Source: Seiridium cupressi (Eukaryota > Ascomycota > Sordariomycetes > Amphisphaeriales > Sporocadaceae). From it: a DNA stretch of 64,000 nucleotides. Below, piece after piece: positions 56,360-64,000 of the stretch. The translations under genes were made by a program, and so were the position numbers. Position 1 is the first letter of the stretch; each line of letters opens with the position of its first letter. The stretch is from the NCBI GenBank assembly GCA_036674765.1, contig JARVKI010000137.1:1-64000 (forward strand). The letters run 5' to 3'. Below the pieces are notes generated by a model, which was not told the DNA's origin, made no database searches, and saw only the letters and a list, made by a program, of their open reading frames with translations.

Positions 56360-58184
56360 ATTGGCGACGAGTCGAGCGATGTGCGACAAAGGCCCTGCAG
56401 TATAGAAAAGCACACCAGCGTGCCAAGGCCACGGCTATATAGTTAGCCATCTGCCATGTATCGCTGCAGCGCACGCAAGCTCGGCCCAGACCGAATGGAC
56501 GGTTAATGATGGGGACTGCTGCACCGTCGGTTGCCGGGAACTGGCAGCCAGTCGGGCCGTGACTACATCAGCATGTTCACATCGCCGCTGGGGTTCCGTC
56601 CAATCGTCAGCAAAACGCCCGCACGTGGAGGGGGGCGTCAAGAGCTGGCATTAGATTGAGCCCCGACGTCCTTCTGCATTCGTGAGTAGCTCGGTCGTCG
56701 CCAACGTCAACGACGCCAGCTAGAGGCTGTCGGATATCACGGATTGGCGAGTCTTGGCAGGGGTCTGTACTAGCGCCCCGTTCGCCAATCTTGTTTTTGC
56801 ACGTTGGCAATGCGTGTTCCTAGATTCGCCAAACTCCGTTCTATGATGTTGTCGGGTGGGTTTACGTTTCCGGACGCTGTACCTAGCAATGTAGGTATGT
56901 AGTCGGCAAAACTCTAAAACAATGAGCCGGCGAACGCAAATGCTGTCGAAAGGACCGTTAGCTCTGTTCATGGGAGTGGGATCTCATAATTTAGGTTGCA
57001 CAGATGAGAAGAGACAAGAGTATGTGTCGCCGAGAATGACCTTTTCTCTCTCTTTCCTTTACCTTTCTAATTCTATTATCAAGGAGGCGCCATGCACCCA
57101 GCATGGGGGTGTCTATATGCACATTTCGCATCATTGCCTGAAAATGCCACCTAGAATCACGAACCATTTAGGGCTGACGATATGAAGCACTGCTACGTTG
57201 ATTTCTGCAGCAGTCCCGCCACGGACGACACGACTCTATCCAATAAGATAGCTGGCCTAGCTGCCTCCTGATGCGCCGACTTCATACTACCCTAGCCTAC
57301 ATTGTAGCTGCAACGGGCGGTCGGGCTCCACAGGCGTCGGCCCGCTCCAGAGCCTCACCTGATATTCAACTTCGAAGTTGCAATCGTTCATGGCACCCCA
57401 GCACTAGTTGTCCCAGCACTGCTGCTGACTTCGGTTGAGTAGACACCATGCTCCTCCTTGGTCAGATCGGGGTAGTCACAGTGTACATCCACTGCAATGC
57501 ACACTTTCGTGTATATATGCGTCTGAAGTGAGGGCATTTACGTGGCGATAGAACAAGCGTAGTCGCAAGATATAGCGAATTGGGCATCGATTCTCCGAAG
57601 CGAACTCTAGACGAATATACATTTCACGTTCCATACAGTCTGGAACGTAAGTCAATGTTCACATTCGACGTCCGATCGCAAGGTGACATCAACCCCTTTC
57701 TTTTTTTTTTCTTTTTTTTTCTTCTTTTTTCTTTTTCGGCAGAACGTTAGGAACACGTGCTGGACTGTCATGAAGACAGCTCCATAGCGACCCTAATCGC
57801 AGCGGCATGCCCCAACGAATTGGCCAATCGAATTGTAGTGGGGCTCCCAGTGAGGCCTTGGCGGTCGTCGGGGTTTTGTCGCGCGAGCTGTGAATAGAAT
57901 CCGTCCAGTGGTAATGGGGTCCGGAAGTCGTCACGGGGCAATCTCCACCTACGCGGCTTCAACGGCCCTCCAGACCGGAAGCTAGACTGATATAATCACA
58001 CTTGCCCGAGGTGATTTATCGAACCGAGTTACACGAGCATTAAGTTTCACTTTCTGGAAGGAGAAGATAAACTTGCCAAATTCTCCCCTCGATTTGGTTG
58101 AATTGAAGCGGCTGAATTAGCGCTATTGCGGGGTCAACGATACACAGTAGGAAGACAAGGGCCACAACCCGAACGACTATTTCG
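56360..58184. other. Divergent intergenic region
   Basis: 1.8 kb between the phosphatase and the esterase, which diverge. No supported gene. Contains the T-rich tract 57697-57737. Confidence 0.6.
57697..57737 (+). repeat. T-rich low-complexity tract
   Basis: About 41 nt of T with scattered C on the plus strand, 450-490 nt before the esterase ATG. Poly(dA:dT)-type tracts often mark nucleosome-poor promoters. Confidence 0.7.
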
Positions 58185-59226
58185 ATGGCGGTAAGCATTC
58201 AGCAACGACTTCATATCCTCTTACTCCTTCACTTCAAATTCTGATTACGAAGCTGGTCCCAGGCATCTTACGACCAAGTCGTCCTGTTTGGCGACTCTTT
58301 ATTCCAGGGGGCAGCGGATATCCTCGAAGGCTTCTCATTCCAGGCCGCTCTCCAGAAGCGTGAGTCTGCCCTATGCCCAGTAAAGATTGGTCTCACAAAC
58401 TTGGTAGATTGCATCCGGCGGCTTGACGTGGTGAACAGAGGGTTCTCGGGGTGGAACACTGACGACGCACTGAGATATCTACCAGAGATCTTTCCTGCGA
58501 AAGGCTCCGATGGGAGCAAGGGTCCTCGGCTCAGGTATTTGGTAAGCCCACCTACAGAGAGACAACAAAGATCTACTCTGATTGTTCCATGTAAAGCTTG
58601 TTCTACTCGGTGCCAATGATGCCTGCCACCCTTGGTCACACCCAAGCCAGTTCTGCGCCAAGGAGGACTACAAGGCCAAGCTGAAGAAGATCATCACCCA
58701 CCCAAATATTGTGGCACACCAGGCCAAAGTCCTGTTAGTAACACCTCCACCGCTCGATGAAACCAGGATCTATCAGTACGATATTGAGGAGAACGGGCTA
58801 GACAAGCTCACCCGCACCGCCGCCAACAGCGCTGAGTACTCCCAGGTCGCCAGGGATGTCGCGGCCGAAGTCCCGGGGACAATTCTCATCGACCTCCAGG
58901 ATGCTTTGATAAGGCACGCGATTAGTCTGACTTCGGAGTACGATGCCAAGAACCCTCATCACCACAACGGAAAAATCCCATTGCTAGGCTATATGGAGGG
59001 TGACGGAGGCAAGGGGTTTCGTGGCGCATTGGGGCAGCTTCTCCCGGATGGTCTTCACTTGAGTGGAGAGGCGTACAAGGTGTTTTTAAGTCTGGTTTTC
59101 CCTCATATCGGACCCTTCCCGGCAGCCCTGGATGGACCGGGGGAGAAATCCGAGTTCGCGAATCCGTTCCCAGACTGGAGTATTCTGGCTGCTGAAAGAG
59201 AAGAGAAGTACAAGGCCAAGAGCTAG
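58185..59226 (+). CDS. IAH1: Isoamyl acetate-hydrolysing GDSL esterase
   Basis: SGNH/GDSL hydrolase of the Iah1 type, which cleaves short acetate esters such as isoamyl acetate. Four exons: 58185-58190, 58263-58359, 58408-58541 and 58597-59226, giving 288 residues. The first coding exon is only ATG GCG, placed because GTAAGC follows it and the next exon continues in phase with the family start (ASYDQVVLFGDSLFQ). Block I Ser14 (GDS), block II Gly in RGFSGW, block III Asn86 (LLGAND) and block V Asp/His in LLPDGLHLS (about 230, 233) are complete. No signal peptide, so cytosolic like yeast Iah1. The C-terminus is longer than in yeast and ends in a Lys/Glu helix. Confidence 0.92.
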
Positions 59227-59973
59227 ACAAATACATAAAATATACCTACAGCTATATAATAGCTTGTCATGTGATATTCAGATAGTCGAAATGTGCCAGT
59301 CACTCAGCACTAGAAAAATCGCAAGTCGTTCACTATTGGACATGTTTTAAAGATGTTGTGCGTAATTTCGACCAGGCCCAACGCCCATCTTCATAGCTGA
59401 GATAAATTGAAAAGCCATTCATACCGCAGTAGCAGTTCTGACAAATTGTACCAGTCATCCGCTGACAATGTGCTATATCCTTTGCGCTTGTTTTTTGCGA
59501 GGAGGGTGCTACCACATGCAAGGGGATTTTGCACAGGAGAAAAATACGTTACTATGCTCACCGAATTTACCTTCCTCTGTCCTACATACAATTGCCGTTA
59601 CTCTGGTGTGAATCATACGATTGTTTGACTTGTGAAGCCTGTGAAGCCTCTTTGTTCCTGAATTCAAGCTAATGCCAAAAATGTAAAGAAACCATAGTGA
59701 ATTCAGCGTTATATGACAAACTTGATATAGCCATATTAGTAGGAGTTCAGCTAGGTGCCTAGCTCCAACAATCGTTGATGGCACAGCGACGAACAACAAT
59801 AACCAAAAATCGGCGTCTCAGACCCAGAATTCCCAGCCTTTGCTCAATCATCACCGCCACTCATTCATCGTCGATTGCACACAACAACGACGACCACAAG
59901 CCAACATCGCACACACGGCGAAAGAACCCGTTACATCTCCCAATCATCGCCGTCACTACTAACAGCAAGCACG
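59227..59973. other. Intergenic
   Basis: Esterase 3' region and promoter of the next small gene. The last 100 nt are ACAACAACGACGACC-like leader sequence. No gene seen. Confidence 0.6.
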
Positions 59974-60375
59974 ATGATGCATTTTATTGATTCGGCGACA
60001 GAGGCCGTCCGAGAGAGTGCTCGACGAAAGATCCTTGGGATCCGAGCCACTCCTCAGCCCAAAGCCAGACTGATCAACAGTGACGACGAGAAGCCTGATG
60101 ACGAGGATCTCGACAACGAGAAGCTATTCAGATCAGACACTGTCGCCGAGCTGCCCATGCCTGACGATACCACGGACGAGTCTATCGCCCAAGTCAACGA
60201 GTTCCTGAGATCGGTGTTCAGACGACGCGGCATCAAGCCACCGACCTCTCGAGATACCATCGACAACTCACTGATGGTACCTTGGAACGGGGCCGACCTG
60301 CACGACGCCCACAACGATGTGCTCTACAGAGTGTTTTACATTGAGATGAATCTCTCGGTCAGCACAGCTTGGTGA
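59974..60375 (+). CDS. Small acidic protein, unknown function
   Basis: 133 residues from the first of two tandem ATGs (MMHFIDSATEAVRESARRK). An N-terminal amphipathic helix is followed by a very acidic stretch (about 38-52, SDDEKPDDEDLDNEK), then the helix IAQVNEFLRSVFRRRGIKPP. No family recognised. The start lies in a typical CAACGACGACC leader. The 3' end is uncertain: a GTGAGT donor at 60372 or a GTCAGC donor at 60359 could splice to the TAG acceptor ending at 60443 (branch-like GACTGAC). The second option would replace the last six residues by about nine (LNIKKYKPN). Moderate support that it is expressed. Confidence 0.55.
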   Translation: MMHFIDSATEAVRESARRKILGIRATPQPKARLINSDDEKPDDEDLDNEKLFRSDTVAELPMPDDTTDESIAQVNEFLRSVFRRRGIKPPTSRDTIDNSLMVPWNGADLHDAHNDVLYRVFYIEMNLSVSTAW

Positions 60376-60889
60376 GTTGGCCACAATCTATGCCGCTCAA
60401 TAACGCCCCGTCGACTGACCTTTGCCATTTCCGTGCATTGTAGTTGAACATTAAGAAATACAAGCCTAACTAGGCTCACCCAACCGAATTTGTCAACGCT
60501 TCTGACAGGGACAAGGCTGAACAAGAATCATTCGCGCATCCTGCAATTGTCATGTTTGCTGCTTTGGCCGTCTACCTGCGCCAGTCATCGGCCATTTGAG
60601 ACTTGGGGGGATAATTGGTTCATGGGCTTCGAGCTCGCTCCAGCCTTCAGGTATATTGGGGGGTCGGAAGGGTATTCCATGGAGTGATGCTATAGCAATG
60701 GAATAGATTTGCAGATTCGGAAGCCATGTCAGAGCCTGAACTTTCTGGCAACATTCTCGTTACGTCTCATGATGATCTCACTCACTAATTGTTACTCACG
60801 TTTCCGCTGGAATCACTGATTTACTAACCTAGGCAAGAAGGCACTAGTTTCGATAATCTGGGAGTTGCACTTTTACTTCAATTACCTTA
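60376..60889. other. Intergenic, convergent 3' regions
   Basis: May include a last short exon of the preceding gene near 60444-60470. Otherwise nothing recognised. Confidence 0.55.
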
Positions 60890-62731
60890 TTAATTGCCAA
60901 TCCTCAGTACACCTTTTTCTCCAGAGCCTACCTCAGCCCATGCCTCAATCTCGACCATCATTGTGCCCCCCGCAATATGAGCCATAACTGTGTTTGCTCA
61001 AGTCAGCAGTCTTTCATTGATACCATTACCGATGGAACGCGCCGATATGGCCAAAAGCAGTTTTGTGCCAAAGCAGGAGATTTGACTACTGACCAAGGGT
61101 ATTTGCTGGCAGAATCCCCTCGCAGGAGAACCTCCACCCATGCGCACGACTGACTTCTTCCGTATACTTCAAGTCCTCAACCATGATTCGTGTGCGCACA
61201 ACATCCTTCATGCACGAGCCGAGCCCCTTCAGAGCATTCTCGATGATGTCTAGGATCCATACAGTTTGGCTCGCTGCAGAAGAGCCGCCGACATTTTGCA
61301 GCGCGGGAACTGGCGAGTTTGAGGTTGTGCCAGACACATGAATTGTGTTGCCAACACGTACTGCGCGACAATAGCCCTATAGAGAGATTTAGTCCTTGGA
61401 ATTCCAGCCTTACACGACCCAGTACATACCGCGATAGGTTCCCATTTGCTCCTAGAGGAATATTCGACACGCTGTCCCTTCTCAACAGCCTCGCGCACGA
61501 GACGACTCCTGTCAGTCTCTTCGAGATGGTCGCTCAGATTGCCAGCAGCCGTCAAATAAGGCGGCCGACGATATTCATCGCCACAATCGCCCGGCAAGTC
61601 CTTCAGCGCTTCCTGTGCTTCCGCGATAAGCTCACGGTCCTGATCATCCAGACTAAAGGCAAATGCCTTCAAGTTGCTCATGATATATGCCTCAGAGTTC
61701 ACCCCTAACCGCGATCCTACAATCACACCCTTGACGGATGGGATATCCAAGACATAGCGAGTAGCCACGGCCGAGATAGGAACACCATGCTTCTGTGCTA
61801 CGCTCTGCAAAGCCTTCAGAACGTTCTGGTACGCGTCCCAACCTCCGGTTGCCCAGATGAATCTCAGGTACTTGCGTAAACTCCAGTTCAACTCATTGAT
61901 GTCTGATGGCTCAGGTTGCCCGACCCACTTCTCGCTTAGGAAACCACCCAGCAGCGTGCCATAGCAGAGGAGGCCAACGTCTTTCTTGAGGCATACATCA
62001 TTCAGCCGGCCACGCTGGACACGCAAGTCGATGACGGAGCAAGGGACTTGGTTCGTAGCGATGGCGAAGCCGCTGTCTATGAGCATTTGCAGGTGCGCTG
62101 CGTCGGTGTTGGTCAGACCAATGTGCTGGATCTTGCCCGCGTTTTGCAGGGCTTGCAGATGCGTCAGGTTATGGATCCATGTGTCGTCGGAGTAATCCCA
62201 CGCATGATCTGTTTTCCGTCTGTCTCAGTAATGGCGTGCATTCAGATATGTCATGGCTTACACTGTAATAGAGCAATAGTCTTCTGATCCAATCTGCTGA
62301 GAGCCAGGTCAATTGCCTTCTCGGCATTCTCAAACGTCTTGACTCCGTTTTCCGGGGGACACCATTTCGTGAAGGCCGTTATTGGAGCATCCGAGTGTTG
62401 ATTATGATGGCCCACAACAAGTTCTATACGGTCAGTTTGTTGATATCACAGTCCGGCTCTCTCGACCCAACTGACCTGCATCTCCGTAGTGGTCTGCCAT
62501 ATCAAAGCATGACAAGCCGGCTTTGATACTGCCGTTATCGTCAGTTAAACTCGGACGTTGCCTGATCCATTCTTTCTTGGCTTACAGTGGATCCATGGCC
62601 GAAGATGCCGTCGCGATATTGACATCTTTATCATGGCCACCTGCAAGCTGCCAGAGGCCATTAATCATCCGCGGAATCTCCAGCGACCCCCCAATCGTTG
62701 TCCGCTCCGGCTGGACTATGTTTTCATCCAT
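60890..62731 (-). CDS. Aldo-keto reductase fused to RidA-like domain
   Basis: Six exons: 62731-62586, 62528-62476, 62423-62262, 62208-61430, 61376-61094 and 60987-60890, giving 506 residues with continuous phase. Residues about 10-365 are an aldo-keto reductase (NADPH carbonyl/aldose type) with Asp58 and Tyr63 (FDMADHYG), Lys86 (FTKW) and His122 (LLQYHAWDY), and the cofactor end GVIVGSR. Residues about 380-506, exons 5-6, are a YjgF/RidA domain (IHVSGTTSNSP, NALKGLGSCMKDVVRTRIMV, ILPANTLVMAHI...VEIEAW). The junction is a 53-nt GTATGT intron, so the two units are one transcript by frame. The RidA signature PAR is PAN here, so enamine/imine deaminase activity is doubtful. Exon 5 uses a GTCAGT donor. 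An in-frame ATG at 62842 could extend the N-terminus. Substrate unknown, perhaps sugar or keto-acid catabolism. Confidence 0.92.
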
Positions 62732-64000
62732 TGTGCCGTCTTTCCCAAATAATTCCTTGCAACTTGCTTTCTCGATGCTTGCTATTCTTAGAGTGAGTAA
62801 GTTGATAATCGAGAGATGCAATGCAACTGATGAGATCACCACAAAGGCAAGGGGTTGATTGGCTGTTCAAGGGCTTCTGCAGTTGCAGCACGGAGCACAC
62901 CAAGTCTCGAACAAGTATAGTGAATCGGTCACCGTGGCATACCGCAAACCTTCTCATGAGTTTTGACTGGCCGATGAGTATCAGGCTCGTCCGTATATTG
63001 CTAGTAACCTAGTGACATGCTCCGGCGCCTACCGGTATAATTAAGCGGAAGCGGTACGACGGGCGGGGCTTCTCCTGGAATTCACCGGTATGTTTTAGCG
63101 GCAAGCGGCTATTAGTAGCAAGTTGATCCACTGTCTTCGGAAGTGCACACCGTGGTAGTCCGCTACCAGTCTTGGCTGCCGGAATGGTGGCTGATTGAGT
63201 AGATTATGGGCAACATTTTGATCTCATGCACTTGAGGAGCAATTGTTTGTCCTGACTCTGACTAGCAACCTGATCCAAAATGAACGCGAGTTATTGCAGG
63301 CATGGATGCACACCAAGCTGGTGTGGCAGCCTAAGACCGGGACCACAGCAATGTTGGGACTTGCCTTTGAGTTCGGTTGAACTCATCTGTCGATTCAAGA
63401 CCAACTGTTCTGTCAATTTCAAAACCAACATTTGACGGATTGACGGTACCAACGATGGATGTACGGAAATCTTTGATTATAAAGACGAACATCGAACAAG
63501 CTATTTAGACTTACCCTTCCGTGGCAATGGTTCTGTCAACTTCAGGTTGCCGTCATGGTATGGCTATTACTGAGCGCCCTCGGACAGGGGTGCTGACTGT
63601 GTGTCCGCCTCCACATCGTGCAAGGTGAAAACGTACTTTGTCCTTGACATGGCCGCGCTTCTACTGCGTGTATGAGTACAAAGAGAGCATCATCGTGAAA
63701 CTGGTCGCGATTTGCTCTCAATGGACGACGTAACTTAGGACGCGAGCTGGGTAACAGTAGTTCACTCATCAAAGGAATATATGCCGGCCACCGGCGTTTT
63801 GATAAGTGTCTGGTCTATCTAAGAGCTAGCAATGGCGTCGGATAGGGTCACCAAATTGCCGGCAGCGGGGTAGTGCTGTATACTTCAATTGGTTCAATCC
63901 ACTAATATGCCGGTGCCACAGCTCCGCACCGCGAACCATTGTACGAAATAAGTCCACTCTTATCTGGGCGCGATAGCAATGGTACATAGTTCCACTTATC
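62732..64000. other. Intergenic to window end
   Basis: Promoter of the AKR-RidA gene, then about 1 kb with no recognised gene. A 76-codon minus frame at 63542-63772 lacks motifs. Confidence 0.55.

Overview
The window reads as nuclear DNA of a filamentous ascomycete (Pezizomycotina). Genes lie on both strands 0.3-3 kb apart and carry many 49-66 nt introns with GT..AG ends and CTAAC/CTGAC-type branch points. The gene set is typical of moulds: a White-collar-1-like photoreceptor, a GAF hybrid histidine kinase, a Zn(II)2Cys6 regulator, secreted plant-wall and ester hydrolases, and a DUF3632 protein. I cannot name the species. Position 1 opens with 74 cytosines followed almost at once by a gene, so the left edge is probably a contig end.

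Layout: 0.1-6 kb, secreted carboxylesterase, Yju2-type splicing factor with an early stop, GH28 exopolygalacturonase. 6.5-14.6 kb, lineage-specific proteins (QNKKRL-repeat protein, small conserved protein, DUF3632 protein, RING-like protein). 17-20 kb, a tiny membrane protein and an amino-acid permease. 22-31 kb, a GAF hybrid histidine kinase and a WC-1-like LOV/PAS/GATA protein, divergently transcribed from a 2.4 kb spacer. 31.7-35.3 kb, isochorismatase-fold hydrolase and Zn2Cys6 regulator. 36-44 kb, two surface or secreted proteins: a Ser/Thr-rich membrane protein and a remarkable proline-rich repeat protein. 45-53.3 kb, the housekeeping genes PDS5, mRNA guanylyltransferase and ribosomal protein eL43. 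54-63 kb, purple acid phosphatase, GDSL esterase, a small acidic protein and an aldo-keto reductase/RidA fusion. Exon-intron structures were solved by hand from reading frame, splice signals and family motifs.

The most unusual locus is the proline-rich gene at 41638-43742. I resolve 17 exons for only 215 residues, most of 9-54 nt, arranged as duplicated exon-intron modules. A 1-nt exon is required to hold frame where one module copy carries an extra intron that its sister copy lacks. The product has a signal peptide, a KR-EA protease site and many GPKPTGKP repeats. Other points of note are the AKR-RidA fusion lacking the canonical RidA arginine, the in-frame stop 29 codons before a family-like tail in the Yju2 homologue, a 19-nt internal exon in the isochorismatase gene, a RING domain with a lost ligand and an AT-rich intron, and a degenerate tRNA-like element.
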